Shown here one piece after another: positions 10,001 through 20,073 of a DNA stretch of 47,173 nucleotides (positions are counted from its first letter, which is position 1; every line of letters begins with the position of its first letter). The notes under the pieces were generated by a model. The model searched no databases and was not told the DNA's origin. It was given only the letters and a program-made list of their open reading frames with translations. The translations under genes and the position numbers were made by a program. The stretch is from Saccoglossus kowalevskii (Eukaryota > Hemichordata > Enteropneusta > Harrimaniidae): contig NW_003129857.1 in NCBI RefSeq assembly GCF_000003605.2, positions 320,794 to 367,966 on the forward strand. Direction: 5' to 3'.

Positions 10001-12981
10001 GAAATAGCGTTTCAGGGGGTCTAGATCTCAGATCTCGCCCCTCATGCAACATTTCGTGCCGCCGCATCTGTGTGCGAAGTGTTAAAACATGTTTTATAAA
10101 ATAAAATAGTTCACTGTTATAAACGCAACTTTCTCGTAATGCGGATATTAACACCCAGTGTCTACATATTTGTATATTTCAGCTGATTATAGTGCAGAAT
10201 GTGAGTCTAGTTTTGGTGCTGCCGCTTCTCACACGTGTTCGTCAGTCTTTGTGTGTATTCCTGATAGTCTTATATGTGATGGCTCGTCTAATTGCCCGGA
10301 TGGAAGCGATGAAGTAGGATGTCGTAAGTAACTAAAGTAGCTAAAGGTGTAACGCCACTTTTAGAAAGTATAACCATACGCGATATATAATACCCGGATT
10401 TAAACCCTATTATTTTTTAACGAAATTTTCTCATAAATCACATGATGTATCCCAATATAGCATGGTTTCTATGATAACCATCTTGATATCATATGAATAC
10501 ATATTATTTATTACATAATCCAAATTGTAATAGCTATCCTCATTAATTTCAGCTGACAAACCAGCGGAGAAACCAAATGAAACTAAACCACCAGCACAAG
10601 AAAAGCCACCAGGTTACATTTTCTTTACAATTCTTACCTAGATCTTTTATCTTTATTGCCATTGTCTTGTCTGGACTACTTAATATACACTTATCGTAAA
10701 TCGTTGAAAATAACACTTTTAAGTCAATAAATCTGTTGCATTTTAGTATCTGTTTATCTTCAGATTGTAACTTAAGATACCTTCTGACGTCATTTGATTT
10801 ATTGACGTCATATTTATTTATTCACATAAGGACCTGAAACACCGTGGTACGACGCCAATGGATGTCTAACAACATACAAAGACGCTCCATACCGGTGTGG
10901 CTATACTTGTATCCGTAAAAACCAGTTCTGTGATGGGTTTGTTCAATGTGAGGGCGCCACTGACGAGCAGGACTGTGGTAAGTCACTTTCTAATTTCTGT
11001 TTATCAATATCACATGACGTAGTCTCAGTGGTGACGTCACCAAGACTTTGCTGTGTGTACGTAATTGACGTCATAAAGCCTTCACTTTGTATATCGGACG
11101 TCATAAGGACTGCTGTGTGTAACTGGCGGACATAATTATAACGCATTATTTTCAATCATCTGTCAAGGTCGGTCGCTATTTAAAGCGTAGGAGTCGTCGC
11201 CTACCCATGCGTCAGGTGGCCATAGCGTGTCATTGTTTACAAACAAGCGCCTACCCATGAGCTTTTGCGTTTTTAGCGTGTGTTGTTATCATCGCCTGGG
11301 ACTCAATTCCCGCGCGTGCGCAGGTGACGACCCTCCCGCTTTAAAAAAGAGTTTTTGCCAAAACAAGAATATGGTCTATGCATGACCTCTAAAGGTCAAA
11401 CTTACCGAACATTTCTGGCGGAACATTCCTCAACATCAATTCTCGATTATTTGTTTTAAATTAAAACGGTTGTCATTGAAGTTAAAAAGTAGTATTAGAA
11501 ATTGTTGATGTTATAGAACAACGTTACCTTTAGAAAGTGCCAGGATGTGTGACCTTTAGAGTCATGCATAAAACATATTACGTGCTGGTGAGGTCACTGG
11601 AATCTCAGACAATAATACGCTAATAATGCATTTCAGGTTATGGAGAAGTCGACAAAAATGGATGTCGGAGACCAGACCATATTGGTAAAGTGGGCGCTGG
11701 ATGGCAAACATTGAAAGACCAGGTACTAGAAGCTCAAAACTACTTCCGTTGTCTTCACGGGGTCAAGGCATTGATTTGGGACACTGCTGCAGAGAAATTT
11801 GCCGAGCGTCTATCAAAGAACAACGCCGCCATCGGTAGACTTGAACACTCCCATGGCAGTGAGTATGGTGAGAACGTTGCAATGCAGGCAATCTCAAAGA
11901 AGGAGTACATTAGTGGTAAGTCAGTTATGTATGTAGTGGGGGGGTACCTATGCAGATGTGTGGTTGGAACCCAGAGTAATAGTATCGGTACGTCCAGTTT
12001 ACAAATGGCGTGGTCAATGAACATCCTACACCTTTAATTTAGTAATTAGCTCATTTCACATTTATGTTTTGTTTTTGTTTTTTTGCTATTGAAATCGTGA
12101 ATCGATTTGCATCACATGTATAACATAGAATCAGCTTCACCAAGTTTAGGATATCTGCACATACACTACCAATTGAAAAACTTAGATATCAAGGGATACC
12201 TTCAGACGAAAGAAAGTGCCAACTTTGTAATAATTGGGCTATTGGCAATGAAATCCATGCACTTTTAGTCTGCAACCATACTGAAATATCAAATGCTCGT
12301 ACTGAATTTCTGAATACAGTTAGAATTTTAATGAAAGTATCTTTAAACTATCAAAACAACAAATGTTTGCAGAAATTTTAAGTTCAAGAGTTGGGTTCAT
12401 TGCCAATAGTGCTAGTAAATCAGCATATTATTTTACCATAAGTAATTTTTTGTAGATTTTAGTCTTTTATGTATTTTCTTTTGTTTTGTGTGTGTACTTG
12501 TGGTTTTATGTATTTTTAATGTATTTTTTTTCAGGTTATGGATTTGCTAAAATGTGGTACGATGAAATCCAGTTTTATGATTGGAATAATCCACACTTTG
12601 CATCAGAAACAGGTGAGACACTTTTGAAAACGGAAAGAAAACACTACAAAGCTTTCAGAAAATCACAAGTCTTTCGCAATAAATGCTGCCCATACGCGTG
12701 TTACTATAAAGCTACATTATTCTAGTAGTTTTACAAAAGCCGCACTATATCGTATATTCTATATATCAAAATATCTTAGTGTGACAACCTGTTCTAAAAT
12801 TTTTATCTCTACAGGTCATTTCACACAAGAAGTTTGGAAAGGTTCGCGTCGCGTTGGATGTGGTTTTGCGGAAGCAAAAGACCCATCGGGGAATTATATG
12901 CAGTACTTTCTCGCTTGTGAATACGACCCTAAAGGCAATCACTTCGACTACTTTCCTGAAAACGTTGTCCCACCAATTTAA
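7060..12981 (+). CDS. Gene A: secreted LDLa-LDLa-CAP protein, 334 aa
   Basis: Eight coding exons: 7060-7161, 8732-8762, 10183-10323, 10553-10612, 10831-10977, 11637-11915, 12535-12612 and 12815-12981; all introns are GT-AG and the sum is 1005 nt. Residues 1-21 form a signal peptide (hydrophobic core ALVVSVVLWGASLA). The short exon 2 ends in a dibasic KR (43-44). LDLa1 spans Cys51-Cys91 with six Cys and CPDGSDE. A Pro/Lys-rich linker follows (93-111; possible N-glycan at NET 100-102). LDLa2 spans Cys123-Cys160. The CAP domain is 161-334, with the four GAPR-1-type cavity residues His231 (LEHS), Glu239 (GENVA), Glu264 (WYDEI) and His281 (GHFTQ), plus Cys170, 199, 295 and 314. The end NVVPPI resembles GAPR-1. 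The short exon 2 is supported by phase (0 to 1) and by a 31-nt equivalent in gene C. Introns hold MITEs and a LINE fragment. Ligand and role are unknown; CAP and LDLa calls are firm. Confidence 0.88.
8078..8510 (-). mobile_element. non-autonomous element, fold-back end, copy in intron 1/2 of gene A
   Basis: Its body (8099-8352) is the reverse of 40391-40654: both carry CACCGTAACGCCAT or its complement, a TTTGACCGG segment and a CATTCCCATG segment. One end is the fold-back repeat (8362-8510), with arms around GACAGTAC and ACTGTCTTCGTGCATAC. The two full copies face opposite ways. The body could be a decayed transposase segment, but its frames are broken in both copies. Confidence 0.6.
9108..9368. 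mobile_element. MITE with TA target duplication
   Basis: Terminal inverted repeats start AAGCAAGGCT and contain ACACTTGCACGA at both ends, with one or two mismatches. TA flanks both ends (9106-9107 and 9369-9370), as expected for a Tc1/mariner-type non-autonomous element. The interior is rich in TTCACGA-type words. The 107-codon open frame across it is a by-product. It sits in intron 2 of gene A. Confidence 0.65.
9418..9547 (+). repeat. partial TACTGTAAA-family element
   Basis: It begins TACTGTAAAACATGTTATTT and continues with alternating TTTAGCTAA and TTCGCTAATT words, like the element at 36675-37061. No clean right-hand inverted repeat is seen, so it is truncated or diverged. Confidence 0.45.
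9880..10085 (+). repeat. dispersed repeat R3 (GGCGGCGGCAC family)
   Basis: This GC-rich segment starts at GTGGCGGCGGCACAG and ends with CGTGCCGCCGC, so it has weak inverted ends. It shares the GGGGCGAGATCT and AAATGCAGGAAATAGCGTTTC words with 16268-16400 (opposite orientation) and GGGGCGAGATCTGCTC with 42185-42345. It lies just before exon 3 of gene A. Confidence 0.5.
10785..11103. promoter_or_regulatory. cluster of CRE-like TGACGTCA sites
   Basis: Perfect TGACGTCA palindromes lie at 10785, 10803, 11032 and 11066, with near matches at 11015 (TGACGTAG) and 11096 (GGACGTCA). They flank exon 5 of gene A. The palindrome is the binding site of CREB/ATF proteins in animals. Single sites also occur elsewhere in the window (about 15.97, 17.32, 29.28, 33.72 and 47.09 kb), so part of this may be background. 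Function is inferred only. Confidence 0.35.
11180..11344 (+). mobile_element. TTAA-MITE family 1, copy 1
   Basis: TTAA flanks both ends, and the ends are inverted repeats reading AAAGCG.AGGAGTCGTC on the left and GACGACCCTCCCGCTTT on the right. The interior shares GGCCATAGCGTGTCATTGT and CGCGCGTGCGCAGGTGACGA with copies at 35294, 39495 and, more diverged, 18011. TTAA targets and this size fit a piggyBac-type non-autonomous element. It lies in intron 5 of gene A. Confidence 0.7.
12124..12381 (+). pseudogene. LINE (non-LTR retrotransposon) C-terminal fragment
   Basis: The plus frame is open for 86 codons with no initiating ATG. It encodes a tract with SAHTLPIE, RYQGIPSDERKCQLCN and IHALLVCNH. 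The order basic-aromatic GIP, two CxxC cysteines, then H....C matches the zinc-finger-like tail found after the reverse transcriptase of many animal LINEs. The rest of the element is absent, so this is a dead fragment inside intron 6 of gene A. Confidence 0.65.
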
Positions 12982-13150
12982 TTTGCGACACGACTGAGGG
13001 CGCGCCATATCTGGTTTCTAATTTTTTACAAGTTTCTTTTTCTATAGTGAACATGATTGGTATTTATATAAATGGATAAACCACGCCCTGTCCATTATTC
13101 ACTTTTGGGGTATAAATGTGAATAGTATTTGTAGTATTTCCAAATATGAA

Positions 13151-13515
13151 AACATTGTGGTAAAGACTTTACGTTTTCAACATTGTGAATTTTTTTCGTT
13201 TTTATGAAGAAAAATACAGTATTTTTATCAAGTAAAATCGTATTTATTAAAGTTATTGTTCATACATGAGTTGTTAAACACACTGTATAGTTTGTAATTT
13301 CAATCAGCTTCTTTCAGTCATAGTTCGAGGCAAATATAGGGCAAACATATAGAGAATATAGCAAAAACTCCTTTTCCCGTAATATTCTAATTATGAAAAT
13401 TATGTAATTATGAAAATCTATTGGTGCATAGGGAATACATTTCAGGTTTTTTTCTCCCCCAAAAAACGAAAGAATTTCACAATGTCGAAAACGGAAAGTT
13501 TTTACCGTAGTTTTT
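13151..13515 (+). mobile_element. CATTGTGAA inverted-repeat MITE, copy 1
   Basis: Long imperfect inverted ends: the left reads ACGTTTTCAACATTGTGAA then TTTCGTTTTT, and the right holds AAAACGAAAGAATTTCACA then ATGTCGAAAACG. The interior (AAAATACAGTATTT, GTTATTGTTCATACATGA) recurs at 39260-39425. It starts about 170 bases after the stop codon of gene A and may supply its 3' end signals. No classic AATAAA precedes it. Confidence 0.65.
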
Positions 13516-14139
13516 GAAGTAAATACAACATTACACTTAGTAAATGAAAGGGCCAACTAGAGAAGAAGCCGTGAAGCAACAATAAAGAAACAATAGTAAT
13601 TTGTAATGTGAAATAAATTGAAGATAAATTGAAACATGTGAATAAACATTCATTTGTCAGTTGTGTAAATTTGCTTGAGTGTTCGAATATTTCTTATGTC
13701 AACATCGGATCATGCAACCCCCCGGGCTTTTCGTTATCTCTTATTAAATCAGAGGGGGGCATATTTCGATTGGTTGGAATAATCGACTTTTCAGTAAAAT
13801 TGTGCCAAAATGCTTACCAATAGCTTACGTGATAGTTCTGAATTGAAGGATTCTATCGTTGCGAGTCGAACAACTGATGTAAAGGTGTTTTTGAGACACG
13901 TTTTTGTTCAGACTCCAGCAAACTGTTGAAAGTAACCACAGAATTTATCTTCAAAGTGATCATAGAAAGTTACGAAATTGGTGGAGAAGCACGTTGATAT
14001 TTCACTCTAGTACTATTGCTCAAAATGTTTCCAATAACTAATTAGTATGTATTTCGGGAAATCACTGTGTGTGTTCATGCGCAATTTGTAACAATTTTGA
14101 ACGCAATAGAATCACGCGTAGAACTCACTACAGTATGAT
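13516..14139. other. intergenic, nothing recognised
   Basis: AT-rich DNA between the two repeats. It has AATAAA-like words near 13580 and 13611 but no exon or element that I can identify. Confidence 0.4.
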
Positions 14140-14960
14140 GAAATTGTTTGCACGTATATGTTGATCGACTTAATTAGCTGATTACTAGCGAATGGGTGTG
14201 TTATGTTTGTCATCGTTCAGGCCCATGCGAGGTTCTGGACAAAACTTGGTTCAGTGATTTGGAACTAATTACGAGATAACCGTCGCTATTCAGACTACTA
14301 TTTCTGACAGTTATTAATGTAGTGAACGATTAATCAAAAGATATGACGTGTTCAGTACTTAGTGTGATTGGCTTTATGATTGAAGGTTACGCCCTAGAGT
14401 CTTTTTACTGCTTTGTAATTGGTTAAGGTTTTGAAAGTGAATAAAGTTGTTTTGGTTGGGCTTGGCGAGTACACCAGGACAGACGCAGTCTAAGGCAGTC
14501 TTGACGCAGTCTAGAGAGAGTCTTGGGACAGTCTTGACGCAGTCTAGAGAGAGTCTTGGGACAGTCTTGACGCAGTCTAGAGAGAGTCTTGGGACAGTCT
14601 TGACGCAGTCTAGAGAGAGTCTTGGGACAGTCTTGACGCAGTCTAGAGAGAGTCTTGGGACAGTCTTGACGCAGTCTAGAGAGAGTCTTGGGACAGTCTT
14701 GACGCAGTCTAGCAGTCTTGGATCAGCCTTGCGATAGTCTTGGGGACTTTTCCCCAGGGCGCTGTGTCTTATAGAGTACTCGACTGACCGACTAAGACGA
14801 GAGTTGAAACGTATTTCGTTGTGTGCGTCTATTTGACTGTAAAAGTTTAAGTGACCTCCCCGATCCAGTACCTCAAGGGGACGCGATAGAAGACGAGACG
14901 AGATTCCCCCCTTACACGTGTGGAGAACCCCAGAGAAGAAGAATTTTCCCCCTGATAACA
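14140..14960 (+). repeat. dispersed repeat R2 (LTR-like) with expanded minisatellite
   Basis: This is the plus-strand counterpart of 4112-4735. TGTTATG near 14201 and TGATAACA near 14955 could be LTR termini with TG...CA ends, and TCTTATAGAGTACTC resembles a promoter region. Similarity to the 4 kb copy extends left of the TGTTATG end, and the flanks show no duplication, so a solo LTR is only one reading. A 33-base minisatellite has expanded inside this copy. Confidence 0.6.
14503..14711 (+). repeat. 33-bp minisatellite, about 6.3 copies
   Basis: The unit starts GACGCAGTCTAGAGAGAGTC and ends TTGGGACAGTCTT. Six almost perfect copies are followed by a partial one. Because 33 is a multiple of three, both strands stay open over it (237 codons on the minus strand, 96 on the plus), with an 11-residue repeat. 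I do not treat these as genes. Confidence 0.9.
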
Positions 14961-15221
14961 GCAAGAAACTTGTGGCGTTAAACTGATTGTCGGTTGAATT
15001 GTTTCGCAATAGACATGATTTTAGAACCTGAATATTTCTATGTGACGTTTCTATATTTTGTTGAGAATTATTCTGTAAAGAAATCACTGCAATTATTTCG
15101 TCTGTTCGTAAACGGGACGCTGTTGCGACTGACTTCGGGCGACTGACTTCAAACGTTCTATCCAGATCAGACGGTGCCCTCTTGAGCCAATCCCTCCTGC
15201 ATTATTATTTCTACAAAAGAT

Positions 15222-15318
15222 GTATAATAATGTAGCTATCACGAGAATACTGTATAGCGACGCGTTCCCGTACTGCCTGAGTAAATACTTTGTGGTATTT
15301 TAGTAATAACTACATAAT
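15222..15318. repeat. fold-back repeat, copy 3
   Basis: TATAATAATGTAGCTATCACG at the left and TAGTAATAACTACATAAT at the right are near-inverted arms around ACGAGAATACTGTA and TACTGCCTGAGTAAATACTT. The layout matches the copies at 8.4 and 40.3 kb. Confidence 0.55.
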
Positions 15319-15499
15319 ATACTGAAATTGATAAAACGTACGAAAAACTAATTCAGTACATAATATAACCATGTTGATATTGTACACATTAAGTTTAATT
15401 ACAAAAAATAGAAAATCATAACCTTAAACATGTGATGTGTCATATTGCAAAAAGAATTACGATAGTTTTCTGTGAAATAAACTATCCTTAATGCCAGAG

Positions 15500-16000
15500 T
15501 ATCCTCGGTGGCGGAGCTACGTCACAAGACGTTCCACGTTGCTAAGACGCGCACCACTGTACATGCATTTCTATGGGCTCTGTGCGCGCTGCTGTGGAAC
15601 GCCGGTCGAGCTGGTGAAAGTTCGAGAAAACAACACAAACTCAACTTTGAAGTAATCCCGAACAACCAAATTTATATATGTTACACACGTAGGGCTAATC
15701 TTGTTACACTGTTCAGAGGAGCCATCCCAAAGTACCGTTTTCTGCGAGTTTTGGGCCTTTGTTTTCACCGCCGCGGGTTGCCAGACGGTGAAAATGCCCG
15801 GATGTCCGCGCCCGAGGATTGGAACAAATATATTTGTCCATCCAGTAAGATTGACTGGGACTTTACAGTGGTTGGAATCATGTTATAACTGGTTCTCACT
15901 CGAACTCGACAGTGCCTGGTCCTATCCACATCATATAGCTTCCATACACGCCGATACAAATAGTGATCTGAATGACGTCACTCCGCTATGCTAGTTCGTG
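15500..16000. other. GC-richer island, unidentified
   Basis: This stretch stands out from its AT-rich neighbours and has open frames of 126 and 97 codons on the plus strand, overlapping each other and minus frames. None shows a known domain. The ends carry related words in inverted order (GGCGGAGCTACGTCAC on the left; GTGACGTCATTC when the right is reversed), so it may be an old transposable element. A diverged exon cannot be excluded. Confidence 0.3.
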
Positions 16001-16048
16001 TTATCCTGTACGAATAAATAACACTGACCCAAATACCAGGTTCCTTGG

Positions 16049-16261
16049 TACTGTAAAGGGGGTAATTATTCACTGGGTTTTAATTTAGCTTATTTCGCTG
16101 ACTGGAAAAAATGCGCTAAATTAAAACACAGTGAATATGTAAAATTTAGCATAGAACACATTATCTCAATGACGAAACCGTGAATTTAAAACCCACTGAA
16201 TATGCCTGAAATGGTAAATCAGTGAAATTTAAACCCAGTGAAAATTAGTCATTTTACAGTA
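16049..16261. mobile_element. TACTGTAAA-family MITE, copy 1
   Basis: It starts TACTGTAAAGG and ends TTTACAGTA. The inverted ends also share TTCACTGGGTTT (left) and AAACCCAGTGAA (right). Its 213 bases have no open frame of note. The TA at each edge may be the target duplication. Relatives are at 36675-37061 and 9418-9547. Confidence 0.65.
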
Positions 16262-16267
16262 TTGTGA

Positions 16268-16400
16268 AGACAGTCAGAGGCGGCGGCACGAACTTTTACA
16301 TGTGGGGGCGAGATCTACTCATCAACCTCGCGCAAAATTTACAAATTTTGAAATCTAGACACACTGAAACGCTATTTCCTGCATTTTGAGGGGCGTGTTG
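16268..16400 (-). repeat. dispersed repeat R3 copy
   Basis: It holds GGCGGCGGCACGAAC, GGGGCGAGATCTACTCA and CTGAAACGCTATTTCCTGC. The last matches the 9880-10085 copy in reverse. It directly abuts the preceding MITE. Confidence 0.5.
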
Positions 16401-16522
16401 GTATATCAGTGATCATGTTTCTAATATCATTAGATCTAATCGATGTGTTGACATTATCTATCACTTAAGGATAAATACTACTTTGTGGGGAAAATCGATA
16501 ATAAAACATTCACATTTCTTGT

Positions 16523-16528
16523 TTTATT
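16523..16528 (-). terminator. polyadenylation signal of pseudogene B
   Basis: TTTATT on the plus strand reads AATAAA on the minus strand, about 56 bases after the ancestral stop codon of gene B. Confidence 0.45.
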
Positions 16529-18010
16529 CTTTAAAATAATTAAGTAGACTTTAAATGGATAAAAAGGTAATAATTCAGCAATATCAGATCGAAGGAACAA
16601 CATTATCAAAGAAATAGTCGAAGTGGTTGCCTCTAGGGTCATATTCACAGGTTAGATAAAATAGTAAATAATGTTCTGTTCGTCACGTGCTTCTGCGAAA
16701 CCACATCCGACACGACGCGATGACTTCCACACTTCTTGCGTAAAATGTCCTGAAAAAAGAAAATGAATTATAAATATTATATTTGTTGTGATATAGAACA
16801 CCATTTTTGGGAAAGTGGAGATCGTGTTTTTATAATTGTGACCGCCTAAAACGGTTATTAACACAACCACAATGATGTAATTTGAATAAAGACAATTACA
16901 CTATTATCATTTTTCATTCTATAGAATAAAAAATATGGAAAAAGTTTACGTTGCTATCGACAGAATAAACTTATTTTCTTCATTTTTATAATAATTTGTA
17001 CATTGTATCCAACCACCCAATCAACGAGCGTTAAATGAAGTCAAAGTCAAATCAAATAAAATGTTCAAGGGATTCAAAATTTAGAAAATAATTCGTAATA
17101 ATAACTGAGTCGAAATTAGTTTAACCAATACATTTTACGTGACTTGAAAATTATCATTCAGGATGATGGCAATTTATGATTATTACTGTTTACCTGTTTC
17201 TGATGCAAAGTGTGGATTATTCCAATCGTAAAACTGGATTTCATCGTACCACATTTTAGCAAAACCATAACCTGAAAATAAACAAAATTATTTAGAGACT
17301 GCGAAAAAATATCTTGCTTATGACGTCACTAGAAAGTTGATAGAACAGCGACCTAATTCTTACCTGTTATTTCCTCTTTATTTACTACACTCTTCATAGC
17401 AACGTTTTCGCCATATGCATTGTTGTGCGCATGCTCAAGTCTACCATTGGCGGCGTTGTCTTTGGATACTCTTTCTGCAAACTTCTCGGCACGAGTATCC
17501 CATAACAGCGCATCGATACCATGAAGACAACGAAAGTAGTTCTGGGCTTCCAATATCTGTTCTTTTAGTGTTTCCCAACAGGGACCAGATTTACCAATGT
17601 GATCTGGTTTTCTGCATCCATTCTGATCAACCTCACCATACCCTAGAAAAATGACGACAAATCCAATTTTAGCGGAAATATAAATCAGAAAGTTTGCCAT
17701 AGCGATATCTATGTACATGGGGGAAATTTCTATTCATATACACGTTCTTTGAAACGGCACATTTAATTGTTGCGTTTTAAAAGAGGGCGCTCTAGATAAT
17801 AAAATAGTAGTTAAAATATTGATACAATTGTCGTTAACATAATCTCAAAACTACTTAACGATGTCTTGGCGCGTTACTATGAATATATGTTGACAATGAT
17901 TGATAAGTTATTTCATGACAACGATTACCAAATATTATCTACAATATATCATTTTATCAGGCCGATAAGCTTTTTTTATACTGCCAAAAATACCTAACTT
18001 CTCATACATA

Positions 18011-18126
18011 TAAAGCGGGGAATTCGTCATCTGCGCATGCGTCTGATGGCCAATAGCGTTTTTAGTTGTTATTGTCGCTCTTGGGACTCAGTCCCCGCGC
18101 GTGCACAGGTGACGACCCTCCCGCTA
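18011..18126 (+). mobile_element. TTAA-MITE family 1, diverged copy 2
   Basis: It starts TAAAGCGGGG and ends GACGACCCTCCCGCTAC, with TGATGGCCAATAGCG and CCCGCGCGTGCACAGG inside. It is shorter than the other three copies, and the TTAA flanks have been lost. Its right end is only about 17 bases from the exon 5 donor of gene B. Confidence 0.6.
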
Positions 18127-19830
18127 CAAAGCAATATACTTACCACAGTCTATTTCATCCAAACCGTTTGGACATTCTATAAATCCATCACAAAATTGAT
18201 TTTTACGAATACATTTATGTTCACACCGATAGGGAGCATCTCGATACAATCCACCACATCCATTAGGGTCATACCAAGGCACCTCCGTCTAACTCTGAGA
18301 AATAAACAATAACTCATTATTTCTACAATGCAGACCAAAAGAACATATAAATTGTTGAATTTAATTAATTAAAAGATTAATTCATTAAAAATACACATCA
18401 ATGTTAATTACGTGTGTAATGCACACGCCTAAATCATTATACGAAAAGACATCAGTCACGTGACGAATGGACGTGCATGTTTTCACTCACCGGTTGGTCC
18501 TATGTTGTCAGACATTAGTGTCGGTTTCGTTGTTGGTTTCACTGCTACAAGAAAACAAATTAAATGTTTTGACGTTTTGATATAAACGTTATATATCGGT
18601 GATAGCAAATTAACATTTTAAACATTTTCTATTCATCTGAAACAATTGATAGATTTGTGAATCTGATTCGGATAGTATTTAAATATTTATTTATTTGTTA
18701 TATTTATTATCGTTTGAGATTAATGTCGCTAAAATAATGTTGTATTTTCTGAGATAATTTTGACAACTTACGACAATTCACTTCTTCACTTCCATCCGGG
18801 CATTGTTGGTAACCATCACATATATATTTGTTTGGTAGACAGACGACTATAGAGGCACATGTGTGGGCGAAACCCGCACCAAACCTCTCTTCACAGTCTT
18901 CATCGAACACAGCTGTTATCGGAATACAAAGATAATTGATTACAAAAATGTGCTAACAAAGTCGTTCTCTCCAAATGTGTATATTGCGCCCTCTACCAAC
19001 AACAAACCACACAGCCACGAGGGCGCACTGTATGAATCAAGTCATGTAATTACATATCATCTTGGAGAAAACAAAACGAAATGTTTTCTTAGAATAACGA
19101 CGATAACAATTTGAAAGTATGATTTCTACTGGCTGACGATCACAGTAATGGCGATATTAACGTCGACGTTGAATGAAAACGAATATTACCTTTTCTAGTT
19201 AAGCCATGTCTATAAGCCTGCAACGAAAAAAAAAAAAAAAACAGTAAACAAATAAATATAAAATCAGGGTGGCGGATAAATTGAGTATACTTTTTGTAAA
19301 GACAATTTATGTGTTTCACTGTATAATAATTCCCAGAGGAATTTTCAAATAACCATTAAAGATATACTGCCTTTACATCAAATGCGCTCGATTCGCAATG
19401 CGAAATAGGATGCGGATTTGAGAAGTCCGGAAAGGAATGGTTTTTCGTCATAGCACTGTATTTATGTAATACCGCATCAATATGTGTAACCACTGTTTTA
19501 GAAAAATAAATAATAGATTTAAAACAATGAACGTTCAGCGTATTTTAATTTGTCTGTCGGGAAGGTTTTCTTTTAAATGAACGCTTGACAAACATTCAGC
19601 GGATGTGCTAATTATGCGCATGCCTCGCTCATTTTTCACGGAAAAAAACCTACTGAGATTTGCACCGGCGCAATCCCACTCATTACATCAGTTATTCGTT
19701 GTATGGGTATATCCTAGCGCTTATGAACACGGAAATGGTATTTGAAAATAAGGAAAAGAGTCCTGTTTTGACTAATTGTTGAGCTTCGATAGATAATCAT
19801 AAGATGGCCATTAAGTCTACTAGTATGTTC

Positions 19831-20073
19831 TTAAAGGGCGGTGGTCGTAGCGCTGTGCATGTGCAACATTGTTGACAGACATTGATTTTCCCATAATCCA
19901 ATGCGCTCTTCTAATGGAAATCACAAGTATGAGGTTTGCCCTGGGCGCGACTTACACTAATTACCGCCCGTGACTTCTTCAATACCTCCCAATGACCTAA
20001 AAAGTCGCCATCTTTGTTTATATGAGACTCATATATCTCGCGCGTGCGTGACGCGACGACTACCGCCCTTTAA
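19831..20073 (+). mobile_element. TTAA-MITE family 2, copy 1
   Basis: TTAA lies at both ends. Inverted ends read AAGGGCGGTGGTCG on the left and CGACGACTACCGCCCTT on the right. The body (AATCCAATGCGCTCTTCTAA, CTAATTACCGCC) recurs at 28670-28970. It sits in the first intron of gene B. Confidence 0.7.

Noticed and set aside
14374-15087. 237-codon minus-strand open frame, the longest in the window
   Set aside because: It owes its length to a 33-base minisatellite within a dispersed repeat; the opposite strand is open too and the other repeat copy has no such frame.
15508-15888. 126-codon open frame as a gene
   Set aside because: No domain, no splice context, and equal-length frames overlap on both strands; listed only as an unexplained island.
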